This document shows, one piece after another, positions 28,956 to 37,616 of a stretch of DNA of 64,000 nt; the stretch's first letter is position 1; each line of letters begins with the position of its first letter. A model generated the notes under the pieces. The model made no database searches and was not told the origin of the DNA. It was given only the letters and a program-made list of their open reading frames with translations. The translations under genes were made by a program, and so were the position numbers. Source of the stretch: an uncultured Caldilineaceae bacterium (GTDB lineage Bacteria; Chloroflexota; Anaerolineae; Caldilineales; Caldilineaceae); contig CATOTS010000005.1 of NCBI GenBank assembly GCA_951813625.1, positions 186,001-250,000 on the forward strand, given 5' to 3'.

Positions 28956-30959
28956 ATGCCCAAGAAGATCTATGCCTACGGGATGGACGGTTTCATCACG
29001 CCAATGATGAAGTACTTTGCCGCCGAGGGCTGCCTGCCCAACTTCAGCCGTCTCCTGCGCGAGGGCACGGTCAATCAGACTCTCCCCTCCTTTCCGGTTT
29101 GGACGCCCACCAACTGGGCCACGCTCTCGACCGGGGCGCATACGGGAACGCATGGCGTTTCCACTTGGCAGACCGTTGTAGACCCGGAATCAGACGGAGG
29201 CGCACGCAATCGGCTTGTCGATAGCTTTGACGGACGCGCCAATAACGCCGAGCGAATCTGGAATGCCCTCGAGCAGGCCGGGCTCACGAGCGTTGCCGTT
29301 CACTACCCGGGCGCTCATCCATCCGGCGTAAGAATGGGCCATGTCATCGACGGATTCGGCCATCCCAGCCACCACAAGACCGACTTCGAAGTGGCTGCGG
29401 CGCAAGCCTACACGACCGATTCTTCGGCAGCCAGCGAGGTTGCCATGGGTCATGACGGATCGGCGATCAGTGGACCCCGCAGTGTCGAGATCATCCCCCC
29501 ACTCGCACCGGCCGACGGATGGAGCAATCTCCCGCAGAGCGAACCGCCTGCCCTGGCAACGGAATTCACGGTCAAAGCCCGCGTGGGCGGCGACGCCAAC
29601 CGATTCTTCCTGCTGGCACTGGACAGCACTGGCGCCGGCTACGACCGGGCCTTAATCTGCCGCAGCCAGGACGCCACAGATGTCGTCGCAGAGGCCAACG
29701 TCGGCGAATGGAGCGACTGGGCCGTCGAAACTTTTCGGATCGGCGGAGGCGACCAGCAGGCCGCGGTCCGTTTCAAGCTGTTGACACTTTCCCCAGACGG
29801 AAACGACCTGAAACTCTATCGAACGCAGGCTACCTATACCGACGGATTTACCTACGGTGACGACAAGCTGGCAGCAGAGCTGATCGAACGCTTCGGACCC
29901 TACCAGGAACATGCCTCGATGGTTCCGTATACGGCCGGCATGACCGACTTCGATACTGCTCTGGAGGAGTGCGAATACCAGGGAATGTGGTTTGCCGACG
30001 TAGCCAACTTCATGCTCCATCAGAAAGGCTGCACCTACTTTACCTGCCACTGGCATCTCTACGACTATCTCAACCATATCCACCTTGGCGACGTTGACCC
30101 TGTCTGTCCCGGGTTCAATCCGGACAGGAAGGACAAGTTCCTGGACTACTTCAGACGCGCCTATGAGGTGGGTGACCGTATCCTCGGCCGCTTGTACGAG
30201 GCAGCCGATCGCGCAGACGCGAACGGCGATGAGGTCTATGTCGGCATTCTGGCGGACCACGGCGCCTACCCCGACGTCCGGATAGCCAACATCCGCAAGT
30301 TTCTGCACGATCAGGAATTTCTTGCGCTCAAGAGCGGTCCGGTTGCAGTGGCCGAGGACCAGGACCAAGTCGCGCACGAAGAGATTGATTGGGAGAAGAC
30401 GACTGCCTATATTTCCAAGCGAGGTTTCGACATTACGATCAACGCGCAGCCCGGGCCGGCGTTCGATAAAATCGAGCGCAAGTTGCTTACTGCTCTACGT
30501 ACCTGGGTGGACGAAGAAACGGGCCAAACGCCGGTCGCTATCGCGTTGCCCAAGCGAGACGCCTATCTGCTGGGACAGTGGGGTGACCAGTGCGGCGATG
30601 TCATCTTTGCCTGGGACCACGACTACGTGAGCGGCTATTACACGCAGTGGCTGGGGATCGAGGGCGGTGGAAACGTTGGCGCCCCGCAGGTGTACGGCGC
30701 GCATCATGGTGGATTCATCCCGACGGACAATGGGTTCTCTTCAACCTTCGGTTCATTTCTGCTGGCAGGACCCGGTCTGAAACAAGGGTATGAGCGACCT
30801 GTGGATCGTCTTGGTTACATACACGCCGTAGACGTAGTCCCGACGATCTGTAACGTCCTGGAGGTTGAACCGCCGGCGCAGAGCCAAGGGGTCGTCGCGC
30901 GCGATCTTTTCGAAGGACACGAAATGGTGAGGGACAGGATATCAGACGCCGACCAGTAG
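28956..30959 (+). CDS. Alkaline-phosphatase-superfamily phosphodiesterase/pyrophosphatase
   Basis: A 667-residue metal-dependent hydrolase of the NPP type. Metal and nucleophile sites are visible: YGMDG (first Asp), TPTNWATLSTG (Thr nucleophile), a middle HWHLYDYLNHIH, GILADHG, and YGAHHGGFIPTDNG. An inserted beta-rich region at about 170-290 (ATEFTVKARVGGDANRFFLLA) is not part of the minimal catalytic fold. No signal peptide is visible, so it is probably cytoplasmic. Ribosome site GAGGAA precedes ATG 28956. Substrate is unknown. Confidence 0.85.
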   Translation: MPKKIYAYGMDGFITPMMKYFAAEGCLPNFSRLLREGTVNQTLPSFPVWTPTNWATLSTGAHTGTHGVSTWQTVVDPESDGGARNRLVDSFDGRANNAERIWNALEQAGLTSVAVHYPGAHPSGVRMGHVIDGFGHPSHHKTDFEVAAAQAYTTDSSAASEVAMGHDGSAISGPRSVEIIPPLAPADGWSNLPQSEPPALATEFTVKARVGGDANRFFLLALDSTGAGYDRALICRSQDATDVVAEANVGEWSDWAVETFRIGGGDQQAAVRFKLLTLSPDGNDLKLYRTQATYTDGFTYGDDKLAAELIERFGPYQEHASMVPYTAGMTDFDTALEECEYQGMWFADVANFMLHQKGCTYFTCHWHLYDYLNHIHLGDVDPVCPGFNPDRKDKFLDYFRRAYEVGDRILGRLYEAADRADANGDEVYVGILADHGAYPDVRIANIRKFLHDQEFLALKSGPVAVAEDQDQVAHEEIDWEKTTAYISKRGFDITINAQPGPAFDKIERKLLTALRTWVDEETGQTPVAIALPKRDAYLLGQWGDQCGDVIFAWDHDYVSGYYTQWLGIEGGGNVGAPQVYGAHHGGFIPTDNGFSSTFGSFLLAGPGLKQGYERPVDRLGYIHAVDVVPTICNVLEVEPPAQSQGVVARDLFEGHEMVRDRISDADQ

Positions 30960-31147
30960 GGCTCTCCGCCTCGCCCTTTTCCTAGTGCCACCCGCGAATG
31001 TAAAGATGACGGTCGCGACGGCAATCTCTCGATTGTCCTCTGCCTCGGCCGACTGGCATCACCAGCCAATCTGGCTAGAGGCGGCGCCGCGCCACTTTCC
31101 TCCCGTTACTCCTGCGCCGCCTCGATTCGACAATTTGTCAACGACCC

Positions 31148-32023
31148 CTAGTCCGCCTTCAGATCGTCGACCAGGACTCTTAGCATCTCCTCCAGATTCG
31201 GCGCGTCAGCTTCTTCTGGTGTGCGGTCTGCAAGCGACGTGCCACCGACAAATCGGTACATATCGGCAGCCGCTTCGTGGAACTTTGGTGTCAGGCCAAC
31301 CGACGCCATCGTTGAGGCGATCTCCTCCATCTCGCCGACCCAACGACGCGATTTAGGCGGCATGCCCGGCAAACCGCCCTCCATGCGCTGCAACATGGCA
31401 GCCTGGCTGGTGCGGTATTCGTCAAACAACGCCCCCCGTACGCCCAACGCTTCGGCCGCAACCAAGAGCTCCGTACACAGCGCCGTCAATCCTTTGGTCA
31501 GCCCTGCATAACACATTTTGACGGCGGAGGCGTCGCCAACGCGCCCACTGACGACAGGCACGTCGAGACCGTACTCGTTGAGCCGTGCAAGTTTCTCTGC
31601 GTGCGCGCCTGAAGCATAGAAACGGGTCGTTCCCTCCTGGCGAGGCGGCGGCCCGATTATCGAAGCATCGACAAAGTGGCCGCCGGCGTCTTCAACCACC
31701 TTCCCAATGCGCTGCGTCGTCTTCGGCGCTACGGCGTTGCAGTCGGCGAACAAAAGCTCGGCCCCCGTCTTTTTCAGCGCCGAGGCCACCATTTGCGCGG
31801 CGGCAGCTGCCTGTGCCGGCACAAGGATCGACAGTACGATGTCCGCCTCTCTAACCATGGCTTCGTACGACGAAACCTCCTCGATCCCTGCCTTTTCCGC
31901 CAGCTGTCGCGTGCGCCCGCTGCGGTCCCCTAGGTAGGCAACTACGCGCAAGCCGTGCTCGCGCAGCCGTTGCCCTACGGTATGGCCCATGTCGCCCGGG
32001 CTGAGAATTCCAACTGTTTTCAT
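31148..32023 (-). CDS. 6-phosphogluconate/3-hydroxyisobutyrate dehydrogenase-like oxidoreductase (DUF1932)
   Basis: A 291-residue NAD(P)-binding beta-hydroxyacid dehydrogenase homologue. Rossmann start VGILSPGDMGHTVGQRL, ADIVLSILVPAQA, FVDASIIGPPP, and the helix with KMCYAGLTKGLTAL (catalytic Lys position) are seen. The C-terminal all-alpha DUF1932-type domain follows. Its ATG overlaps the mannonate-dehydratase stop (ATGA), so the two form an operon, probably in sugar-acid breakdown. Exact substrate is unknown. Confidence 0.88.
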   Translation of the reverse strand: MKTVGILSPGDMGHTVGQRLREHGLRVVAYLGDRSGRTRQLAEKAGIEEVSSYEAMVREADIVLSILVPAQAAAAAQMVASALKKTGAELLFADCNAVAPKTTQRIGKVVEDAGGHFVDASIIGPPPRQEGTTRFYASGAHAEKLARLNEYGLDVPVVSGRVGDASAVKMCYAGLTKGLTALCTELLVAAEALGVRGALFDEYRTSQAAMLQRMEGGLPGMPPKSRRWVGEMEEIASTMASVGLTPKFHEAAADMYRFVGGTSLADRTPEEADAPNLEEMLRVLVDDLKAD

Positions 32024-33039
32024 GGTTGCACCTGCCCTTTCCCTTCCTCCTGCGCTCTTCGAAGCAGCGCCTTCATGAAGCCGATAGTATACGCCGTACC
32101 GACCCGCGGGTCGTTCGCCATCAAAGGAATGTGGTCCGGGATCAGCACGCCGTCGAAGCCGGTCTCTGCCAGCACGCGCATCGCCTTATACATGTCGAAG
32201 TAGCCGTCATCCACGAATGTCTCGACGAAGTGCGGCAGCGGTTGGTCCACGTTGCGGAAGTGAATCTTGAAGAGCTTGTTCTGCTCTCCAAATTCGCGCA
32301 GCGACGCTTCGACGCCTTTTCCCATCAGCTCGCCACCCTCCAGCCAGCAGCCAATGCAGAAACAGAGGCCCACGTTGGGGCTGTCGGCGATGCGCATGGC
32401 CTCCTCGTAACCGTCAAAACTGCTGAAGATGCAGCGCGGCACACCGCCAAGTTCGGGTTGCGGCGGGTCGTCGGGGTGTATGCCAATGCGTACGCCGGCT
32501 TCCTCGGCGACCGGCGCGGCATGGGAGACGAAATAACGGTAGTTCTCCCAGATTTCCTCTTGAGAGTAAGCCCGGTCGTGAGTAAGAGGAAGATAGTAGA
32601 ACTCTCCGGCCCAATGACCTGCGGCCGCCTGCGCCAAGTCAAACCCGCGCGCCGACGCTCCGCCGCGAGTAGACTCCCGCTCCGTGCTCCAGATCCCGTT
32701 CGCCATGTGCGCGTAGGTCGTATACGGAATGCCGGCCCTGCCCAGAGACTTCAAGTGGTCCAGGTACTCTTCAATCTTGGCGTCCCTGTTGTCGAGTCCC
32801 AGCACGATGGCGTCCTGATTGTGGACATCGCGGTTGCCAAAACCGTAAACGCGAATGCCCGCTCTTTCGAAGCGCTCTCGAGTGCGCGCGTAATAGTCGT
32901 GCCCGGCATGTTCTCCATCCGTCCAACAGACGGCCCAATCGATGCCCATCTGTCTGACAAACTGCAATTCACTATCGTCTGCGTCCGGCGATACCTGCGC
33001 CGCTATCTTCATCCCGGGCGGGACAGACATTAGCGACAT
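32020..33039 (-). CDS. uxuA: Mannonate dehydratase family protein
   Basis: A 339-residue UxuA-type TIM barrel that converts D-mannonate to 2-keto-3-deoxygluconate in hexuronate catabolism. Metal-site motifs seen: GIHPDDPP (about 182-189), CFCIGCW, KIHFRNV and IPDHIPLM. The protein is somewhat shorter than E. coli UxuA (394). ATG 33039 (MSLMSVPPG) follows GAGGAG; 33030 is a possible alternative. It is translationally coupled to the following oxidoreductase. A related keto-acid substrate is possible. Confidence 0.85.
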   Translation of the reverse strand: MSLMSVPPGMKIAAQVSPDADDSELQFVRQMGIDWAVCWTDGEHAGHDYYARTRERFERAGIRVYGFGNRDVHNQDAIVLGLDNRDAKIEEYLDHLKSLGRAGIPYTTYAHMANGIWSTERESTRGGASARGFDLAQAAAGHWAGEFYYLPLTHDRAYSQEEIWENYRYFVSHAAPVAEEAGVRIGIHPDDPPQPELGGVPRCIFSSFDGYEEAMRIADSPNVGLCFCIGCWLEGGELMGKGVEASLREFGEQNKLFKIHFRNVDQPLPHFVETFVDDGYFDMYKAMRVLAETGFDGVLIPDHIPLMANDPRVGTAYTIGFMKALLRRAQEEGKGQVQP

Positions 33040-33133
33040 AAATGTGCTCCTCTTGCATGGAAAAAGTCGTTCGTAATGAAAGATCGGCTGTCCCTGGTTT
33101 GCCGCATTCACATGTCGATCGACGGGGTGGAAA

Positions 33134-34144
33134 TCACTCTTTCGGGCCCGGACACTCTTGAACCCACAATACGCCGTCTTGAAAGTTCAAACCAGCGCAG
33201 TCTTCAGTTTCCGGGCCTGAAGCCGGGGCCAATGCCTCGGTTTCATGCCAGGCGATAGCGTCCCTGAACCATCTCCTCTCTCCGTCCACCTCGACATAAA
33301 AGGGAAACCCGTACTCTGCGGCCGCCCGCACAAAGTTGAAGGCCCGCCGCACCTGCCAGCCGGTATCCACAGCGAAATCATCGAGCGACGGTGCCGGGAA
33401 ATAGCTGCCGGACTGCTGAGGCCTTCGCTCCAAATGCCCCTGTTCGAGCGCGTCCAGCGCCCCAGCCAGCAGAAAACCGCCTGCGGCCGCGCACATCGCC
33501 TCGGCCTCAGACGCTCGGATTCCGTCGGCAAAGCTCACCGATTTCTGTGCAGCGATGTCGCCTGTATCCAGGCCGGAATCCATCCAGTGGACCGTGACGC
33601 CGGTGCTGGTTTCGCCGGCCCGGAATTGCCAGAAAATAGGCTGCGGCCCTCTGTATGCGGGCAATAGCGAAGGATGAACGTTCAAAAAGCCGTGACGCGG
33701 AATTCCCAACACGCCAGAGGGAATGGCGCGGTGCCAGCAGGCCACACAGGCAATATCAATATCCAGATCGGCCATAAACTTAACAACCTCCGGATTGCCG
33801 ATGTCATCGCACTCGTAGGCCTTGCTCTCCGCCAGGTTCACCAAAGAAGCTGCGCCCGCCGGAACCCCGGGCTCTGCCGCATTCGTAGAGCCAACTTCGC
33901 CTGCGACAGTGCCGCCAAGAGTCTTGTCCAGTAAGCCAAAGGGTACATAAGGGTTTACAATGGGCAGCTCAGCTAGCGTGTCTCTCGATTCAATGTGCCC
34001 AGACCCATGACCCGTCCCCTGCGAAAGCGGGCGAAATCCCTCACCCGCAAGCAGGACGGCGGCGATGTCGACCCGCGAAGACGGTAGCCTTTCCAGCACA
34101 ATTTGACTGAACGGAGCGGACATACCCAGGAACAAAACACGCAT
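33134..34144 (-). CDS. Formyltransferase-family protein (Fmt/ArnA-like)
   Basis: A 336-residue protein with the 10-formyltetrahydrofolate transferase fold. The N-terminal Rossmann strand is MRVLFLGMSAPFSQIVLERL. The active-site region has FLNVHPSLLPAYRGPQPIFW (His of the N-H-D triad) and VTVHWMDSGLDTGDI (Asp). The C-terminal part has the Fmt_C-like VRRAFNFVRAA segment but is shorter. There is an insertion near 45-100 rich in G, A and E. It is divergent from yggX. It may be methionyl-tRNA formyltransferase or a sugar or amine formyltransferase; the insertion makes the Met-tRNA role less certain. Confidence 0.8.
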   Translation of the reverse strand: MRVLFLGMSAPFSQIVLERLPSSRVDIAAVLLAGEGFRPLSQGTGHGSGHIESRDTLAELPIVNPYVPFGLLDKTLGGTVAGEVGSTNAAEPGVPAGAASLVNLAESKAYECDDIGNPEVVKFMADLDIDIACVACWHRAIPSGVLGIPRHGFLNVHPSLLPAYRGPQPIFWQFRAGETSTGVTVHWMDSGLDTGDIAAQKSVSFADGIRASEAEAMCAAAGGFLLAGALDALEQGHLERRPQQSGSYFPAPSLDDFAVDTGWQVRRAFNFVRAAAEYGFPFYVEVDGERRWFRDAIAWHETEALAPASGPETEDCAGLNFQDGVLWVQECPGPKE

Positions 34145-34149
34145 GACTG

Positions 34150-34179
34150 TTGACAGAGGCTCAGACTTGGCCCTATAAT
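34150..34179 (+). promoter_or_regulatory. yggX promoter with consensus hexamers
   Basis: TTGACA (34150-34155), an 18-bp spacer and TATAAT (34174-34179). The -10 lies inside a perfect palindrome. Confidence 0.75.
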
Positions 34180-34185
34180 AGGGCC
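34169..34185. promoter_or_regulatory. Perfect 17-bp palindrome over the yggX -10
   Basis: GGCCCTATAATAGGGCC, an 8-1-8 dyad that spans the -10 box between the divergent formyltransferase and yggX genes. It is placed as an operator would be, but no known regulator is assigned. Confidence 0.55.
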
Positions 34186-34220
34186 CTGAACGATTCTCCC
34201 ATAGGCCCTGGAGCAGAACT

Positions 34221-34541
34221 ATGGCTCGAATGGTAAATTGCGCAAAGACCGGGCAGGAGTTGCCGGGCCTGGAAACGCCCCCGTACGGCGGCGAATTGGG
34301 CCAGCGGATCTTCGACAGCATCTCGCAAACAGCCTGGGATATGTGGATGCAGTACTCTGTAGTGCTGATCAATCACTACGGTCTCAGCCTCGGCGATCCG
34401 CAGTCGCGCGACTTCCTGATGCAACAGATGGATGAGTTTTTCTTCGGCGTAGGCGCGCAGATGCCGGAGGGCTGGACGCCAGAAGGTACGCCCGGCGCGG
34501 GCAAGGGCGTCCCCGCCGGCAAGGGAGCCCCCCGCAAATAG
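34221..34541 (+). CDS. yggX: Fe(II)-trafficking / oxidative damage protection protein YggX family
   Basis: 106 residues. The family signature is clear: MVNCAKTGQELPGLETPPY, GELGQRIFDSISQTAWDMW, LINHYGLSLGDPQSRDFLM and EGWTPE. The Cys near position 7 is the conserved one implicated in protecting Fe-S proteins. The last 15 residues are a Gly/Lys/Pro-rich tail absent from enterobacterial YggX (about 91 residues). GGAG precedes ATG 34221. Confidence 0.9.
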   Translation: MARMVNCAKTGQELPGLETPPYGGELGQRIFDSISQTAWDMWMQYSVVLINHYGLSLGDPQSRDFLMQQMDEFFFGVGAQMPEGWTPEGTPGAGKGVPAGKGAPRK

Positions 34542-34550
34542 CGGGCCCGA

Positions 34551-35864
34551 CTACACCTTCAACGCAAACTCCGGGTCGATCTCGAACTGCAGGCAACTGT
34601 GCGCCTGCCGGAGAGAGTCTTCAACGTCCGCCGGCGTAGCTGCCCTCGCAAATATGAACCCCAAATAGGCGTCGCCCTCGGGCAGCGGCACAAGAGACTG
34701 ATTCACCTTCGCCGTAATCTGTACATCCTCAACGCCCCGCACTTCGCTGGCCTCATCAATGCCCGATACAGTTCGCAATATGCCTGCTTCCGGTATCGGA
34801 ATCATCATCACGCCGCCGGCCTGCAGCTCCCTCTGCAAGTTTTCCTGGGGCAACCCGCACGCCTGCCGCAAAATGAGCTGTTCCAGCGAACTGCCGCCTC
34901 CCACTTCCATGCCAAATCGCAAAATCCGCGAACATAGGCCGCCAATCGTCCGCCCGGCCACCTCCACGATCCAAGGCCCATCTTCGTTCAAGCGCAGCTC
35001 GGCATGAATTGGGCCCGTTTGTAAGCCCAAGCCGCGTGCGGCCAGCTCGGTAGCTTCGACCACAGACTCCTGCTCGTCGATCGGAAGACGGGAGGGCGTA
35101 ACGTAGATCGTCTCTTCAAAAAAGGGGCCTTCCAGGGGATCCGGTTTGTCAAACAGGGCGAGGAGATGCAGGCGGCTCCGATCAAGCAGACCCTCCAGCG
35201 CGACCTCTACGCCTGGGATATAACTTTCGATCAGAAAGGGCTGGCCTTCTCCGATAAGAGCCGTCACCCGCCTCACGGCCGCTGCCAACTCACAACGAAG
35301 GTCCGCCCGAATCACCCCGCGGCTGCCGTTCAACTCCTCCGGCTTGATGACGCACGGATATCCAATCTGTGCTTCGGCCAGAGCAATAATCTCTTTCAGG
35401 TTCTGATCTGTGCGAAACTCGGCAAAAGTCGGCGAAGGCGCCCCGCAGGCCGCAAGCATCCTGCGCATTCGATGCTTATTGCGCGCGGCATCTGCCGCGG
35501 CAGGACTGTTGTGGGGCAAACCCAGCCGCTCGGCCACCAGCGCCGCGACTCTTGCGCCGCTGTCGTCCAACGCCAGGACTGCATCCACCGGCCCGGAAAT
35601 GGCAGCCGAGGAATCAGCCTCAGCCAGCGCGCCGACCAGAAGCTCTACCGCCTCATGGGGCTTGCTGAAATCCACGCCCAAGCGGAAACTCCATTCATCG
35701 GCAAGGGTTTGAGGGGTATCGACGGCGACGACAGCATCGATTCCAAGCTGCTTCGCGGCTTCGAGATAATCCTGTGTTCGATAGCTATTGGGCGTCGTGA
35801 GCAGGAGAACTCGTCCTTGCATTTCGGATCCAATCAAATCGCCGGCCACGCTCCCTACCTTCAT
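34551..35864 (-). CDS. ATP-grasp carboxylate-amine ligase
   Basis: A 437-residue ATP-grasp enzyme. An N-terminal pre-ATP-grasp domain begins MKVGSVAGDLIGSEMQGRVL. It is followed by NKHRMRRMLAACGAPSP, CVIKPEELNGSRGV (ATP-binding Lys), ESYIPGVEVALEGLL, and the metal-binding IHAELRLNEDGPWIVEVAGR with R-T-I-G-G. The C-terminal domain matches that of carboxylate ligases. Its ATG overlaps the stop of the upstream minus-strand gene (ATGA). Substrates are unknown; it could make a dipeptide, an amino-acid conjugate or a biotin-carboxylase-like carbamoyl product. Confidence 0.85.
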   Translation of the reverse strand: MKVGSVAGDLIGSEMQGRVLLLTTPNSYRTQDYLEAAKQLGIDAVVAVDTPQTLADEWSFRLGVDFSKPHEAVELLVGALAEADSSAAISGPVDAVLALDDSGARVAALVAERLGLPHNSPAAADAARNKHRMRRMLAACGAPSPTFAEFRTDQNLKEIIALAEAQIGYPCVIKPEELNGSRGVIRADLRCELAAAVRRVTALIGEGQPFLIESYIPGVEVALEGLLDRSRLHLLALFDKPDPLEGPFFEETIYVTPSRLPIDEQESVVEATELAARGLGLQTGPIHAELRLNEDGPWIVEVAGRTIGGLCSRILRFGMEVGGGSSLEQLILRQACGLPQENLQRELQAGGVMMIPIPEAGILRTVSGIDEASEVRGVEDVQITAKVNQSLVPLPEGDAYLGFIFARAATPADVEDSLRQAHSCLQFEIDPEFALKV

Positions 35865-36649
35865 CCTATAGCCGACACGATGGCACGCCAGCGGTCTCTC
35901 TGGTACGTCGGCAGCCCGTCAACCCGAGTCTTTTCGGAGACTGCCCCGGGATTCGGCGCATCGTCACCAGGACTTCGTCGACTCAATCGCGAGGCATACC
36001 CCGCCACAATCTCCTGTTCTTCCGCTCCCAATCCCGCCAGCAGTACGCCGGCGCGAGCGCCGCTGTGGAACAGCGCCTCGCGCTCATCGGCCCGATGTTC
36101 CTCCGAATCTACGCAATCTCCATCTATGACACGGCGGAGGTTTGCCTGGCTGACTTCCTTTAGCAACTCGGCAAAAACCTTGACAACCTGGGGGTGATTT
36201 GTCAAGGATGCCAGAACTGCAGCTCGGCTGAAACAATAGTCTCCGGCCAGAATCGTGCCGCCGAGCAGAAAGCTATCAATCGCCCCTGGCTGTTCCGTTG
36301 TCAAGAGCAAGCGATGGATTCTCAGAGCAATCTGCAGCAGCTCGAGGGCAGCGGCCAGCGCGGTCCGACGAGAAAGGGCTTCTGCCGAGTCGTGCTCGGG
36401 ACCAGCCGAAGCCAGAACGACACCCGCCAGCAACTGTTCGCCGGCCAGCTCGCCGTTAACGAATTGCAGCAGCCCTTCCGGGAGGTCGGCGAGAGCCTCA
36501 TCGAGCAATGAGGCCACCACCTCCTGTTCTCCATTCAAACGCTTGCTGTACTGGTCGGCCATATTTGCATAACCGTACAAGTCTTGCATTTTAGATGATG
36601 GGGTGCCTTCGACTCTCAAGCGAAGCAGACCTGCCAATGTCTTGATCAA
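35861..36649 (-). CDS. Polyprenyl-synthase-like protein lacking both Asp-rich motifs
   Basis: 262 residues with the helical pattern of trans-prenyltransferases. ALRIHRLLL...AIDSFLLGGTILAGDYCFSRAAVLAS matches the segment around the first Asp-rich motif, and ALFHSGARAGVLLAGLGAEEQEIVAGYASRLS matches the helix before the second. The DDxxD catalytic motifs are absent (LLLTTEQPGA at the first site), and the sequence stops before the second. It is likely a non-catalytic subunit or a repurposed fold. It lies 22 bp after the parB stop and overlaps the ATP-grasp gene. Confidence 0.65.
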   Translation of the reverse strand: MIKTLAGLLRLRVEGTPSSKMQDLYGYANMADQYSKRLNGEQEVVASLLDEALADLPEGLLQFVNGELAGEQLLAGVVLASAGPEHDSAEALSRRTALAAALELLQIALRIHRLLLTTEQPGAIDSFLLGGTILAGDYCFSRAAVLASLTNHPQVVKVFAELLKEVSQANLRRVIDGDCVDSEEHRADEREALFHSGARAGVLLAGLGAEEQEIVAGYASRLSRRSPGDDAPNPGAVSEKTRVDGLPTYQRDRWRAIVSAIG

Positions 36650-36671
36650 GAGTCAAACGCTTCGCGCGTTC

Positions 36672-37616
36672 TTAGTCCACCTCGCTGCCGACGATTTCAC
36701 GGTAAATCGTTTCCAGATCCGCGTCGCTGTAGAAATGAATCACTAGGCGACCGCTTCCATCCGCCTTTCTATCCAGGCTTACTTTCGTACTCAACCGGTC
36801 GCGAAAGCGATTTTCCCAGAAGCGAAGTTGGGCCTCAATGTGAGGGTATGCCTCGGGTGGCTCTGCCGCGGCCGGCGCCTCCAACCAGCGGCGGACCAAC
36901 TCCTCGGTCTGACGGACGCTCAATTCACGTGCAAGAATCTGATCCAGCGCCCTCTGCACACCTTCCTCGCCCTCCAGGCTGAGCAAGGCGCGCGCGTGGC
37001 CCGCACTGATCAGCTCGTCGTTCAGAGCGGTTTTTCCAGCGGCGGGGAGCCCCAGAAGACGCAAGGCGTTGGCCACAGCGGAGCGACTCTTCCCAACGCG
37101 GTCCGCGACCTGGGCCTGCGTCAAGCCAAATTCGTTTACGAGTGCGTCATAGGCAGCGGCTTCCTCCAGTGGACTCAGGTCGGCCCTTTGGAGGTTCTCC
37201 ACCAGCGCCAGCTCCAACAGCTGCTGGGACGTCGCTTCGCGCACGATCACGGGCACGGTCGATATTCCAGCCTGGTGCGCCGCGCGTAGCCTGCGTTCGC
37301 CGGTGATCAACCAGTAACGTTGCGGCTGGTCGGGACTCTCGGTCACAATCAGCGGCTGAATAATCCCATGCTCCCGAATAGAGGCCGCCAACTCGGTCAG
37401 ACTTCCCGGTCCGAAGCGGGCCCGCGGCTGGTGCGGATTCGCTTGAATGGCGCCGATGGGCAACTCAAGCACCCCGCTTCTCTCAGACCGGGCTTGCTCA
37501 TCATCGCCCTCTTCTTCGGCATAAGGGGAAGTCCGACTCAGCAATGCGCCCAAACCTCGTCCCAACCCTTGACGCCGGCGTTGACTTGGATTGTCAAAGC
37601 GTGAATCCTGGCTCAT
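36672..37616 (-). CDS. parB: Chromosome partitioning protein ParB
   Basis: A 314-residue CTPase-switch DNA-binding protein that loads at parS. The N-terminal basic tail (GLGRGLGALL) contacts ParA. Seen: the PxxQPR box (NPHQPRARF), ITGERRLRA (CTP-binding), ENLQRADLSPLEEA, the HTH at TQAQVADRVGKSRSAVANALRLLGLP, and the C-terminal dimer domain. The start overlaps the parA stop (ATGA), so it is translationally coupled to parA. No parS site was confidently located by eye. Confidence 0.95.
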   Translation of the reverse strand: MSQDSRFDNPSQRRRQGLGRGLGALLSRTSPYAEEEGDDEQARSERSGVLELPIGAIQANPHQPRARFGPGSLTELAASIREHGIIQPLIVTESPDQPQRYWLITGERRLRAAHQAGISTVPVIVREATSQQLLELALVENLQRADLSPLEEAAAYDALVNEFGLTQAQVADRVGKSRSAVANALRLLGLPAAGKTALNDELISAGHARALLSLEGEEGVQRALDQILARELSVRQTEELVRRWLEAPAAAEPPEAYPHIEAQLRFWENRFRDRLSTKVSLDRKADGSGRLVIHFYSDADLETIYREIVGSEVD

